This document shows, piece by piece, positions 33,490-46,266 of a stretch of DNA of 64,000 nt. A program made the translations under genes and the position numbers. The stretch is taken from the NCBI GenBank assembly GCA_038373885.1, contig JAWZYV010011910.1, positions 1 through 64,000 on the forward strand, in the 5' to 3' direction. Source of the DNA: Cheiracanthium punctorium (lineage: Eukaryota; Arthropoda; Arachnida; Araneae; Cheiracanthiidae). The notes beneath the pieces are model-generated. The model was not told where the DNA came from. It was given only the letters and a program-made list of their open reading frames with translations, and ran no database searches. Numbering within the stretch: the stretch's first letter is position 1; the number at the start of each line of letters is the position of its first letter.

Positions 33490-34798
33490 CGCATCGTAGA
33501 ATATCATGGAACCCGTAATTTTTAGCTCGCAAATTAATGTCTCGAGAGTGCTATAGCCAGGGCCACATTTTGGTCCATGTTGCCCATAGGCAAAATTAAA
33601 ATCTACCGCCTCATGCTCCAAAGCATACTCCTCTTACTTTATCTCTATGCATATTATTAGTGCGTTGTCAGTTTAAAAAATGTATTCTAGAAAAAAAAAT
33701 ATTTTTATGATTTAATTCTAACTGAATGACTTAAAACGAAAGTGCCATAGCTAGTATAATTTTTATGTGGTTTAATGTTTCTATGAGGTAGATTTTTGTT
33801 CGCATATAAATGTTCATTCTATATTGCTCTATATTATGTTCCTTTTATATTGCTATTATAAAATATATATCTAATTCTACATTGCTTATTTGATTATTAA
33901 TGCAAGATTGCATTAATAGTTAATCGCTCTACCAAATGACTTATGACATTGAAAGTGACCAGTCTCGAAGAAATGAATGCATTCGTGGGTAAATACTTTT
34001 TAACATAGATTTAATGGATAATAGATGAGAGAGTTTTAGGGATCACATCATCGTTGTCAAAATGAATATCTGCTATGTGCACTTTTCGGAGAGTTCGACA
34101 TTTTGACTGTTATGACTAGTTTACTAACCAAGTTTTCGTATAAAAAGACTTGTATGACTCTAAGCATTATACGGTAAACTGTGATCGCTAAAAGAAATAT
34201 GCCATGGGAGTCAATGTTGTCAAATAATAACTGGTAATAAATAAACTTTTTGCACATAGTAGATTTTGGTTTGACAACGACGATATGTACTCTTCACTGT
34301 TTCAACTTTCAATATACTCATACAGCTCACATTTGCTTACTCACTCAGATTTAAAAGTAAAGCAATGGACTTTAATACTTAAGGTAAATAAGGCTCAACT
34401 GTTAAAATAGAAAAATAAAGCATAATAGATTGTATAAGAAATTTCAAATTTATGCAAAATGTAAATATGTAGATAGCCCACCAAAGAGTAAAACTTTATT
34501 TAAAAAGGGGGGAGGGATAGAGAGAATTAAATCATAAATATATCTGTAAAGAGCTTTCTCCTGGAATAATTAGGACTTAAAATATTACATGCATTTTTTT
34601 TCTTTTCGGGGAGGGGGGGGGCGGTTGTTGTAAGGAGACGTGCGGTACGTTAAAGAACTTGATCACCATATTGCAGAAGTAAAATTCAGAATTTATATCA
34701 TAGTCAGATACTCGTTTACAGTTTAAAATGTACTGTAATGATAAAATATAATCCTTAAAGTGTAATATTTGCGCAGTCTGTATCCTTCTTTCTTTCTC

Positions 34799-34829
<31 letters not shown>

Positions 34830-35539
34830 GTTAAACTTTTGTGTTCTTGAAACAACGCTTTTTAGAGATAAAAAAAGAAAACGAAAAACGTAAAGTAAAA
34901 TATTTCTGAGTAAAAAATAAGCCTCAATTTGAAATTAGGTAGTCTAAGTACTGAAACCATGCTATTAGTCTCTCAATTCTTCAACTTTGCTTTATCTAAA
35001 TTCTTCCTGGTATCTGGACTGATTCCCTAAATGAAAAACAACTACTACTTTTTCTGGCATTCATGACGCTAAATGCAATTTATGGCTTGTAGTTTATCTA
35101 TTATCTGAAAATGAGAGCAGTAAATGTAAAGTTATATGATCCACAGTCTTGTTTAACTAGAATTCCCCGTCGTAAAAGGTCTGTAATATAGTTTAAGTAA
35201 CTCCAATGTTATCTCGGATTTGAGACAGCTTTCCTCCCTTCAAAAGATTAACGAAAAATTCTGTTTATCTAGCTTTTCCAAAACAAACTGTCTTCGAAAC
35301 TATATTGAGTTTACAAATATTTTTTTAAATAAAGGAATACATAAATAAATAAGCTACGTTCTGTCATTTAATATACATAGCCCGCGAAGCAGCACGACCT
35401 TTTAAAACAATTCATATTTTATAATATTTATTATCTTCCTAGCACACTTTGTAAATGAATATATAATTTGATAAAGCAAATTAAAAAAGAATTCTTCTTA
35501 AAAGAACTTTTTATCTATGCCAATTTGAAGCGCATATAG
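33490..35539. other. No gene recognised; T-tract and G-run
   Basis: AT-rich. It includes a GGGGAGGGGGGGGG run near 34608-34621 and an uninterrupted T-tract of about 29 bases near 34801-34829. 33540-33610 may be an old repeat end but could not be assigned. Confidence 0.5.
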
Positions 35540-35825
35540 GAGAGGAGAGAGACTTTCAGATTACTATGTAGGAATTCTGCGCTACGAGACAAAGCTTTGA
35601 AGATACTATGAGAGACGATACAGAGCTTTGAAGTGTGTACACGAGACGAAACAAAGCTTTGAAGTTGCTGTGCGAGACGAGACGAAAATTTGAAGCTCGT
35701 ATGGGAGAGGAGACAAAACTATTTTCTATTACCATGTTGGGATTTTGTCGACGAGACAAAGCTTTTGAATTTGCTTTGCGAGCCGAGACAGAGCTTTGAA
35801 GTTGGTATTCGAGACAAGACAATGC
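35540..35825. repeat. Degenerate ~32-40-bp minisatellite
   Basis: About eight units of the form 'cgagac(g/a)agac(a)aagctttgaagttgct'. AGCTTTGAAG recurs with spacing of about 32 bp at 35592, 35623 and 35655, then with wider spacing. The minus frame reads as repeated SNFKALFRLV-like units, but the length of the units is not kept in multiples of three, so it is unlikely to be coding. Confidence 0.8.
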
Positions 35826-37225
35826 CTCTTTTCTCGTCTCGAAGCCGTCCCCATTTTAAAAAATACAAATACATATTTCCATTTTTTTCCTTTATAAATA
35901 CACGACTTGTAAATAATTATATAACAGTATTAATAAAACGAAATGTCATTCCGTTCAAATTTTAATTTTTTATTAGTGATTGCGCAGTTTTTCTAAAGCA
36001 AGCTAACGGACATATACGTTAAAACTAATGGCACACATGAGGAAGTCAATAACAGACATGAAATCTGTATCTCCGTATCTCTGCACTTGACAGTTACTCA
36101 GTAGTTAGAAAAAAATGAGACTTTTCAAAGCAATTACTGAGATATGGATGCATTATGTACCCTACTGTCAGATAAATGTTTGTAAACAGTTAGTAAATGA
36201 ACGATTATGGGCAGTAAAGGTGGGACAGATATGCCACAGTAATTTTGAGCTTTTGTTATTTTCATTTTCGTGTTTCGTGTTGGGCATGGTAATTAATGAA
36301 ACAACAAAACATTTTTGAATTTAAAATAACAAGGAGAAATTTAAAAATTATTTTTAAACTTATAGTTGTAAAAAAATTAGAAAAATGGAGTTTTCTAACT
36401 AAATGTTTCACAGAGTGGTTTTTACCTTTTCGCACAGCGTTTTCCTTATCACAATAAAGGATCTTTCAAAGATGACTTGTTAGATTCTTTTAAAGTACAA
36501 AATTAAGGTGATCACCTCAGCACACAATAAAATTTTGATTTAAACGAGGTTAAAAGTAATAACAAAAATTTTTCTTAAACAAGCAAAAAAAAAAAAAAAA
36601 AAACACAACTTCCAAATAATATTACACAGTATACAGTTTAATACAAAATAAGTGCATGGACTGACAAGCACGTGCTGAACTAAGCATAAATGTCCCGATA
36701 ATAAATATATAAAAACAAAAATATTACAAGCACTTTTAAGGTGAATCCTTTTAAAAAATAAAATAAAATAAAATCTAAATAATTATCCTCCTCTTTACAA
36801 GTCTTGCAGATCCGGGTTTATTTGAATTTCACTATCTAATTAGTCGCCGAGGAGCATAAAATGATCGTATAATGAAATAAAAATGCGGCGGCACAAAACC
36901 GAGACTTATTATAAATTCTTTATGACACACAATTATAAAATCCCAATTATAATATGCAAAAATACATATTTTGACTGAGGAAAAGTAAACACAGCTTAGT
37001 GCAAAATAAGGGAGATGGCGGTCTATAAACACATACTAAAGCAAGGACAAAATGCCTTTGTAAAAATCAGGCAAAAAATGCAATATTTTATGATATCGCG
37101 ATTTTAATTTAAACGAAAGAAGAATATCATAATCTGAACTGCGCAGAATTGAGTAAGCATATGCCGCTCTCAGTTTATCATGACAAAGGACATGTTTTTG
37201 GTTGAGTACGTCGCGCTCATATTTG
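35826..37225. other. No gene recognised
   Basis: AT-rich with a poly-A run near 36586-36602. Frames at 35690-35965 and 36115-36318 show no domain. Confidence 0.45.
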
Positions 37226-37370
37226 TGTGTGTAGGGGGGGGGGATCCGTTCGCAAACCTCAAGCAGAAGATACAGATTTTTATTTTTTTTCGGGGGGGGG
37301 GAGGACTAATAAAGAAAAGTTTGTTTGTACTAAGGAAAATAGTACAATAAATGAATATAATTTTGGGGAG

Positions 37371-37518
37371 GGATTGAATAATTTACAAAGGAGCTCCTTT
37401 GACATAAACAAAGTGGACAGTAAAGCAATACGTTATTCTTGAGTTGGATTGAATAATTTACAAAGAAGCTCCTTTGACATAAACAAAGTGGACAGTAAAG
37501 CAGTACGTTATTCTTGAG
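37371..37518 (+). repeat. 75-bp tandem duplication
   Basis: Two adjacent copies, from 'ggattgaataatttacaaag' to 'tacgttattcttgag', with about two base differences. They begin at 37371 and 37446. Two G-runs lie just upstream (37235-37245 and 37291-37301). Confidence 0.93.
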
Positions 37519-37801
37519 TGCACCATTATTGCTTTCTTCTTCTGACTTGGACTAACAGTGGAGCTCATACAGGTACCATGCACTGGAAACACTGAGAAAT
37601 ATTAGAACCACTATCCGACATATATCAGACCAATAACTGAGATGGTGTCAGTCATTGGAAAAATATTATATTTTCCAAAATAATCTGCAGATCACTATCT
37701 GAATAGCTACTTACTGTATTGCCTAGAAATTTTATGCAATTATCATGAACTTGGCTGATACACCAATACCTGCCACTTTTGCTGAAATCCATTTTTTTAA
37801 T

Positions 37802-38175
37802 CCATTAACTGACACCCCATCTTAATTAAATAAATAAATTTATTTATTAAAAAAACTATACAGACTTATTTTACGTATTATTATCTGATATAATTTTATT
37901 TAAATTAATTTCTAAAAAGAAATATGCTTCAAACGTAAGGTGGTTGAAAATGCTCCCATCTTAATTTCAGTATTAAGCCAGCTACTGAAAATGAGAATTT
38001 TTTTAGCACTGAGTTTAAAATCTCAAATTTTGATACTATGAGCCATCTGGAGGCCTTTTTTTTTTCATAAAATTGAAGATAAATGTCGAAATTGGTACTA
38101 GATATCACCATTTGATAAAAGTTATGAAACAAAAGCTTATTATAATAAATTGTCTGGTAAAGTGTCAGGTACTGG
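37802..38175 (-). repeat. Dispersed ~375-bp repeat, copy A
   Basis: An inverted copy of the family at 63026-63404. Its ends are CCATTAACTGACA and TGTCAGGTACTGG. Shared inner landmarks are 'tggtgatatctagtaccaat', 'tttaaactcagtgcta' and 'tcagtagctggctta' (read on the minus strand). Homology continues a little beyond the left end. Confidence 0.8.
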
Positions 38176-39009
38176 TGCGCTATATATTTTTAACAATATT
38201 CTTTAGATTAACTAAAACTAATAGTTCTATTTAGTGTTAATCAATTAATCTTTTTCAAGCCACATTAATAATTATACTGATTTCGTTTGCCAACTAACTA
38301 ATAAATTCTCAAAATTTATGCTTGAACATCACAAAAATGAATAAAAATAATAATAACGTAGTTCAATTTCCACACATGAAGGAACATGCTAAAAAAATCT
38401 GACAAGCCTAAGTTAAAACATGAAGCCGGACATTTTGGCAGTTTTTAATACTAATGATCTTAACACTTTAAAAAATACTTTTTCCAAAGTGTTAAAGTTA
38501 ACTTTTGATTCTGAATTTTTAGGGAAATGAATTGATTTTAAAATGGGGAAAAAAGGCATCTGAAAGAAGGTTCAATACTCAATACTAGAGAGATGTGTCG
38601 GATACTCGTATCCGTATCCGTAGATCTCTGTGACAAAAAAAGAGTGATCCGTATTTGCTTTCTCATCGGTATCCTTTTTCAGCGGATCTTTTACGCTGAA
38701 AAATGGAGATAACCTTCTTTTGTTTCAATAAATGAAATAAAAGAAGGTTACTAAAACGTGTTATAAATTAATTGTATTTGAAACTGAATATAATATTTAT
38801 AAAAAATGTGTTTTTTTAAATGGGCTTTTTAAATTAATCAAGGTTTTTATTCCGAGATGGAATAAAAGTTGTAAATTTTTTTAGAGAATTTTCAAGCTGC
38901 AACACCTATTGCAGCATGCAAATCCATTCTAGTTCATCGTTCAGCAGCAGAAGTACTTAGAAAATTCATTAAATATTACTTTCTTTTAAATGTGAAATAA
39001 TATGTAGTT
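38176..39009. other. No gene; possible old repeat near 38600
   Basis: The 'tatccgtatccgta' string with flanking sequence near 38605-38700 looks repetitive but was not assigned. The rest is AT-rich. Confidence 0.35.
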
Positions 39010-39565
39010 TGTTGCTGAGCGTAGCCGAAAGCGAAGCGAAATTTTATGATTGTATATTGCGAGTTTTTGTAAGCTTGCTCCTCCGAACCGCTTATGAGAT
39101 CTTTGCCAAGTTCGACACAGTGATAGTGGCCATGGCGTAGGCGGTTTATGAAGCAATGTTCTGTTATGTCGTTGATGAATAATAATCACTGTAAAAATAT
39201 TTCCAGTTGTTCGCTAATTCCTCTGAGACCGCTCATTCGAGCTTGACCAAATTTGGCACAGTGATACTTGCAATGCCGTAAGTGGTACTGAATCGAAACG
39301 GTAGTGATCGGTCATGTCGTTGAGGAATAATCACTGAAAATCACTGATTGAATTTTCGAGTTTTATTCGTGAACTCCCCCGAGACCGCTCATGTGATCAT
39401 GACAAAATTTGGTACAGTCATAGTGGCTATGGCGTACAGGATACTGAAGCAAGATGGTAGTGATTGGTCATGTCGTTGAGGAATAATCCCTAAAAAGTGT
39501 ATTATATTTGTTCGCTAATGCCTCGGAGACCACTTATTCGATCTTCTCCAAATTCGACACAGTCT
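39010..39565 (+). repeat. ~150-bp tandem array, locus 1 (about 3.5 units)
   Basis: A leader, 'gctgagcgtagccgaaagcg', is followed by units containing 'gagaccgctcat(t)cgatc', 'ccaaatttggcacagtgata', 'ggccatggcgta' and 'ggtcatgtcgttgaggaata'. The 'ccgct(c/t)at' marker falls near 39090, 39229, 39384 and 39530. This looks like a non-autonomous element with a minisatellite core. Confidence 0.8.
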
Positions 39566-40434
39566 GGTTGGTTATTAATGTAGAAGATACTTTATTCTGT
39601 AACTGATAGCTTAGAATTTCCCTTTTCAATAAACGGTTGAGTGCAGCTTGGATACTTCTCATGATGGCGAGAGGAAATATTTCACGATACTAAACGCGCC
39701 CCTGTGCCAAAGATTATGCATAAGAATATATGGAGAACTGATTTGATGTCAACCTTAAAGAAGAATGATTATTGATTTTGCGCATGCACAAATCACAAAG
39801 GAATTAAAAGTCGCCATTTTTGGCAAATATCCAAGATGTCAAACGGTTGTTTGGCGACTGGTGTGCATAAAAAATATAGAAATAACATTTTTTTTTTTTT
39901 TCTAACTTAGATGGATTATTTTAAAACTTAACGTCTTCGGATGAAATGAATGATTTTAAATATTATTGTAAAATATGTTATGTCTCGCGAAAGTAAGTAT
40001 CATAAAGTGATGATATACAAGTGTGATTTTTTTTTTTTTTTTTTTCAGGAACACTAAATAATATTCCCGTTGAATAACAGTAGGGTTTAGCAGTTTCTCG
40101 TCAAATATAGAAAGTAACGCAAATCTGGGTTCAGTTTTGGGAACTTATTTCTTGGCGCCAAACTTGGCAATCAATAGCCAAAAGTGGCCAATCTCGGGGA
40201 CTTTTGACATGCCACCGCCGCAATTTTACTAGGTTTAAGCAATGGTTTAAAAACATGTTTTTTTCGATTTCCTGAATAATGATATTATTAGAACTTGAAA
40301 AAAATTATGCAAAACTACCCCCAAGGTACATCCTTCCCAATTAAAAAAATAATCGAAATCGGTCTGGTAATGGTAAAGCATTATCTCTGAAACACATAAA
40401 AATAAAATAGCGTCTGGTTAAAAAAATATACTAA

Positions 40435-40800
40435 TTGCTAAGCGTAGCCGAAGGCAAAGAGAAGCTTTATGACTGAATCTTACGATTTTTTGTGCGCTTG
40501 CCAATCAGAGACCTCTCATGCGATCTTGACCAAACTTGGCACAGTGATATTGGCCATGGCGTAGACGTTACGAAAGTGAGATAGTAGTGATCGATCATGT
40601 CGTTGAGGGATAATCGCTGAAAATTACTGAATCTGAATGAAATGAATGAATACTGTGACATTTGTTCGCTCGCTCCTCCAAGACAGCTTATACGATCTTC
40701 ACCGAATTTGGCACATTGACAGTATCCATAGCATAGATGGTACTGAAGTGAAATGGGAGTGATCGGTCATGTCGTTGAGGAATAATCACTAAAAGCATGT
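40435..40800 (+). repeat. ~150-bp tandem array, locus 2 (about 2.2 units)
   Basis: A second insertion of the same element as 39010-39565. It has the same leader ('gctaagcgtagccgaagg') and the same unit markers, ending in 'gtcatgtcgttgaggaata'. Having the leader at both loci shows that this is a dispersed element rather than a local satellite. Confidence 0.8.
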
Positions 40801-42340
40801 TTATCATACATTTAATTTTGTCCTTCTGTTTTGCACTGTTGCAGCCTGATTTTTTTTTTCTGTCATTCTGTGAAAATGCTTGATTTATCTCAAAACATGT
40901 CAAGTCGGGCAGTTAGGCTCAGAAATTCCTGACTGCAGCCTGCCATTGAGTCAACGCTAGTTAAACCTTAATACGTTAACCTAGCTTTAGACATAATGTA
41001 GAATTGAGTAGTTAAGTACCTCAAGCTTTTATAAATTACATTTAAATAAAAGTAATAATTAATTATTTTTCAAAGTACCTGCACACACCTGATCAAAGAG
41101 CTACGATAGATTCACATGAAGCAATAAAATTATTCTATACTTTTTAATCCACCTTTGAATAAAAAGCTTGATTAAAAGAAAAAAACTTATAGTTTTTAAA
41201 TTATTTTTTGACTGAAAATTTTTTAATAATGAATAATGCTTCCGTTGTTATCATGAAACATAACGCAGTCGTTTAAGCCGTAGTATACTTCTTGCCAAAG
41301 TTCCCATTAAAATGAAAATAATATATAACTAATGTACATACTGCTCCAAACACAAGTAAAATGGAAACGGGACATCAGAAAAGGTCTGATAATTTTTTAT
41401 TTAAGTAAATAATTATTTCCTTATAACTATTTACTTGGAACCTATTTACTTGGAAGTGTTAATATTATGTCTTGAAAAGAGGGTTAAATAAAAACTCGTA
41501 AAAAATAAATTAATAAATGAACAAATAGATAAAAATAAATAGAACAAAAAATCTTTTTTTCAGTTGTGATCGTTAAGATTTATGTAATATACATACAAAA
41601 GCATTCTATTTAAAACATAAATCGGACTTCATTAAATCAGCAGAAGTTGTTTAAAAGAATATATGCTGATACTTTCATAAACTACAGAACTCTAAGATCA
41701 TCACGTTACAATTATAAAAGCTTTAGCTATTACTCGTTGTTCACTATTAGTATTAGTTCATTGACTTTAAAAGGTATTGAAACTACTAATAAATTATTAA
41801 TTAGTAAATGGGTGATAGCCGAAAAAATTAACTAATTAATACACCAATTAATTGGCTTATTAAGTAGTTACATGAAATTACCAACGACCTTTTTAATTTC
41901 GACGTAAAGAAAAATTTCTATGAAAATAGTAAAATTTAAATGTAATTTCAAATCAAAGCTTAATGTTTCTTTTCCTGTAACGAAAAATGTTAATGTTAAA
42001 GGTATACTTGCCTAAGTTAAATAGAGAAAAAAAAAAACAGAAAAAAAGAACTATAAATTGTTTAACGTTGAATCTTACATTATTATTGTATGATAGAGTC
42101 ATAAATTACGAAAAATATACTGAATATCTAACTACAAAACTGTGAGCACTAATCTAGATGATACTTAAAAGATTTTCTACCATTTCTCGTACAGGAGAAT
42201 AACCAACATTTGTCAGAAACGTAAATCTGCAGCAGAGGAGCGAAAACTCTAATTCCTTCAAAACGAGTAAGTCAGTAGTAAAACAAAATGGTACTTTTCT
42301 TTCATTTAATATTTTTTACTTTCATTTTTATTTATTTATT
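40801..42340. other. No gene recognised
   Basis: AT-rich sequence with no recognised domain, RNA or repeat family. Confidence 0.45.
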
Positions 42341-42345
42341 TTTTT

Positions 42346-42346
42346 G

Positions 42347-42383
<37 letters not shown>

Positions 42384-42386
42384 GTA
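42346..42386. repeat. (TA)n / (TATG)n microsatellite
   Basis: An alternating TA tract passes into four GTAT repeats. Confidence 0.9.
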
Positions 42387-42556
42387 CAGGACATGGTTAC
42401 TCACATGTTTGTACGAGCGTACATCTTAGTTTCGTACTTTATAGTAAGCCCCTTTTACCACGAAACATGGCAACAAAATGGAAGGAATAAATTCATAATC
42501 CCTTACATCTTTTCAGAGTTCTTAGTGTGTGAATCGTAATCATACTTACACGCATC

Positions 42557-42568
42557 CGTGACGTCACG
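42557..42568. promoter_or_regulatory. Perfect CRE-type palindrome CGTGACGTCACG
   Basis: TGACGTCA, the consensus CRE/ATF site, is extended to a 12-bp palindrome. The next ~300 bp have more CpG than their surroundings. No promoter elements or adjacent gene were identified, so a regulatory role is only possible. Confidence 0.25.
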
Positions 42569-45380
42569 ACGGAAGATGTTCATTAGGGTGTCCGGATTCA
42601 AATCTATGCGGAGGGGAGAGAGTTAAGTGCAGAAGCTTTCGAAAATTAAATAACCGCGCTATTTTGCGAATTGTGGATTTAATTTAGGGGGCCTGTTTCC
42701 GACTACGTAATTTTGCCTCGGTGGATATCTGGTTATAGAGCGTGCTAATTAGAACGAAAATATAACATAACCGTCACATCACGGGACTCATGTCAGTAAC
42801 ATATGGGAGTTAATGCTCCAGAATGGCGTAAGTACCGCTTTGCGTAACAGTAAGGCTGACTGAAAGATAAAAATACCGTTTATTAACGTTTGAACACTTT
42901 ACCTACAATGAGTGACGACTTTCTGACTGTTGAGTATAATGTAGTGGGATTTTTTTAAATGTAGTTTAACAAGCACCCCATATGAAAATATTCAATGACT
43001 TTTAAATATGCAGAGATATGGTCAAGATTACTCAAATTTAATCACGTTTATTTAAAATGTACATGCTACCAAATACAAGTATAATTACAGTTTTTCTTAA
43101 AAGTATTAAAAATTCGGTTAAAAAAATACTATCAAATTCCTCGTATTTTATCCTTTTCTGTCATATTTTCAACGTACACCAGGTAGCAAAAATTATTTTT
43201 AGGCACTTACATCTTAATACTGTATCGCGCCTGATCCGTTGTTACTTTTGCTCCCAGTCTCTCCTTCACTTAATAGCGCCAATGACATACTAAATGTATC
43301 TATCTAAATATTTCTAATATCTACTTTTATAGAATCATGATTTATTTCTTCTGAGGTATCTTAAAAATGTTCTGACCATCATTTACATACGATATCCTCT
43401 CCATCACATAAAAGATATCAATATCTCCAAAGAAGTAAGATTATTTAACACACAAAATAATTGCAGCCGTTAGTCGTTAAAATTCACTTAGTTACAGCCT
43501 TTGCTGATGAGCAATGAAGCAAATATCTAATATCTTCTGGCAAATTGACTTATAAAATTTATGCCCCTAGCTTATCTAATGTAAACAAAATATCGGCTTA
43601 AGCTAATCAAGTGCGCTATTATCAAGAGAGAGAATTTTGCACTCACGCTGGCTGATAAATCGAGGATGAAACTTGTCCGATTTTATATTGAATAATCGAA
43701 TATCGATAAATTACACTGGTATATCTGCAGGCATTAAATTTTAGAAGGACAATGTTATGAAAATCAAAAGACTACTGAAGTGAAACCTTTTCAAATAATC
43801 ACTGGTAAATTTATTTATTATTATTATATTTTGTGCTTTCAAAATGCTATCAAAATATTCAAAATATTTAGAGAGTTTGAAAATAAAAATTTTTGGAGAC
43901 TATTTTATTAAAACTATAAGTATTAGCATTAAAATATTTTAAAATGTACGCTAGAGAAGAAATAAATCTGTCTGATATAACTTAATACGCTATTTATGAC
44001 TATACTGAGAGTATCAAACTGTTGGAATCGTTACTCATGATTTTTTACATGAAACGCTATGTAAAAATAAATTCACTAGAACAAAGATATTAAGCAGAAG
44101 AGAATTTATAAAGGAAACGGTGAACCAAATATACATATTTATTTATTTATGTCAATGTGACGAGAATTCAGAACAAATTAGATTGATACATTAGAAAACA
44201 AACACTAAACCACACTATTTCAAATTTGAACAAACCGTCTATTCATTTCTTGAAAAATTTTAAATTTAAAGAGCTTTTTTTAATACAGAGTTCTTCAAAC
44301 TGGAAGTGTAGAATGTTTACAAAAGGAAACGCAGGATTCATCATTTTTTTAACAAATAAATTGCGAACTATTTATTAATTAAATTAGAATCGTACAATTT
44401 TTTTAGTCAACCAAGCATAAACGACGGAGAGCGATATGGCTTTGTTCAACCCAGCTATTTACAGAAATATTTTCTTATTTTCTCAACAAATTCTATAATT
44501 CTACTTTGTTTATTTGCGTATCTCTCTTTGAAAAATCTTTTTGAGGTTACACAGTCTGTGTACAGTAAACAAAATATTAACTTCAAACAAATCCATTTGA
44601 GAAAAAGGATGAGATTTTAAAGTCCGTTTTCACCCTAAATTTGCAATAGAGGTTGAATTTCGATAGTCTAATTTTTATTTTATTTTTATTATTATTTTTT
44701 CATTTATTTATTTATTTATTTATGCTAAAAAGAATAAAAGTGGAGGTAACACTTTGTAGAAAAAAAAACTTCGTTTGGTTAACCTATAACTAAGCAAAAT
44801 TATACTTTTTATAAATTTATATATAAATAGCAAAATTACAATTAGGTATATAAAATTCTTATACGAGTTTTGTATCGATTTCCCACAAAAAAAAATGATT
44901 TGTTTATTTTCTCCTCTTTTCCTGTCCGAGTGCATATTATAAAAAGATATACGATTGTATTTGAGTTACATAATGTGAAATTTATGTATTTCAGTAGGGG
45001 GGGGAGCTAACGTGAATCAATATACAAAAGGAAACATTTAAAGTATCAAATACTTCTAATTGAATAAGCTCAATAATTCGGGAAGAATATTTAGAAATCA
45101 CAGAAGTAATTTTGGTGCTTGTGAGCGAGTTACCTAAAAAGGGATTCGAGCTCGGGGAATTCCCAGTTCAATTTTTAGAAAATTCTCGCTAGAAAAAATG
45201 ATAGTCAAATGCAACACTGATGGGAGTTAAAATTAAATACTATAGTGATTTTCTCAAATTTGAAATAGTTAAAAATACATAACTTTAAGTACACATGAAC
45301 AGGTATGAGAACTATACGATTGGTGATTGTGGTGATTTTAAGGGTGGTGATTTGGTGATTTTAAGGCTGAACAAGAGTGC
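42569..45380. other. No gene recognised
   Basis: AT-rich, with (TTTA)n near 44703-44722 and a G-run near 44997. Frames at 43057-43293 and 44720-44935 show no domain and have the composition of the background. Confidence 0.45.
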
Positions 45381-45381
45381 A

Positions 45382-45451
45382 CTCTTTGTACAATCTGAGA
45401 CAGACGTGCAGCTCTTAGTTTTTTGTAAGTTAATTATTTTTTATTTGTTCT
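45382..45451 (+). repeat. 70-bp direct repeat, copy 1
   Basis: Matches 46197-46266 at about 68 of 70 positions, from 'ctctttgtacaatctgagac' to 'attttttatttgttct'. The copies are 815 bp apart. Confidence 0.9.
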
Positions 45452-46196
45452 TTGCACCAACCTTTTTGAGAGGTTTTTTTTCTTTTTTTTGAGTATAAAT
45501 CGGAGTAATTTAACTCCGTTAAAGAAAAACGGTCAAAATTTTATAATTACAGAAATATATATTTGAAACATTCTTTTTAATACGAAGATCTTAAGTTAGA
45601 TAAATAAATATTTATGCAAACGTTTTGAATACGTGTTATTTTACAAGTATGTAAATTTAACAACTCTCTTAACTCACTCCAATGAAAAAAAAATTAAAAA
45701 CTCGGAAAAAATATAGACACACAAGAGAAAGACATTAGTAACGTTATTTAATGAAATCAGCAATTGTTCCCCAACAGCATTTATTTACCACTTCTTACAC
45801 AAATGTAATTAAATTTGTTTCTCCTCCTCTTCTCAGAAGTGCCCATTGAAGTTTTCTTCTATCTAATAGCACTATTCAGTTTGTAATTATATGACGGAAA
45901 GTTAACTTAGGCTTACAATGCAAACACAGTCATTACGATTGTGTAATTCTGGATTATTTTTCCTTTCAGTGTTTATACACAGTGACAAGAGAGAAAGAGA
46001 AATATAGAGCTCGCCGAAAACAAAAGAGAAGACAACATTGTTTTTTTTTTAAAAAAGAGTATTTTGCTTGTGAGCGTTGATTAAATTTCTCGTTAGCTGA
46101 ATACATATCATACTTATGCTCTCACTGACAGTGTTTCTCTCTTATGAGGAAATATATAGTCTTAAGCAAAATTCTAAGAAATTTTTAATGTAGGGT

Positions 46197-46266
46197 CTCT
46201 TTGTACAATCTGAGACAGACGTGAAGCTCTTAGTTTTTTGTAAGTTATTTATTTTTTATTTGTTCT
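46197..46266 (+). repeat. 70-bp direct repeat, copy 2
   Basis: The second copy of 45382-45451. The 745 bp between the copies hold no recognised gene or TIR. Confidence 0.9.

Noticed and set aside
34801..34829. poly-T tract as a retrotransposed poly-A tail (minus strand)
   Set aside because: No processed gene or LINE sequence lies beside it. It is treated as simple sequence.
35556..35822. Minus-strand 88-codon frame with repeated SNFKALFRLV-like units
   Set aside because: It comes from a minisatellite whose unit length is not a multiple of three. Repeated peptides are expected by chance from repeated DNA.
42557..42568. Promoter at the CRE palindrome
   Set aside because: A single 12-bp palindrome without TATA, initiator or adjacent gene is not enough. 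It was kept only as a low-confidence site.
45382..46266. LTR retrotransposon suggested by the 70-bp direct repeats
   Set aside because: The repeats lack TG...CA ends, a primer-binding site, a polypurine tract and any gag or pol sequence between them.
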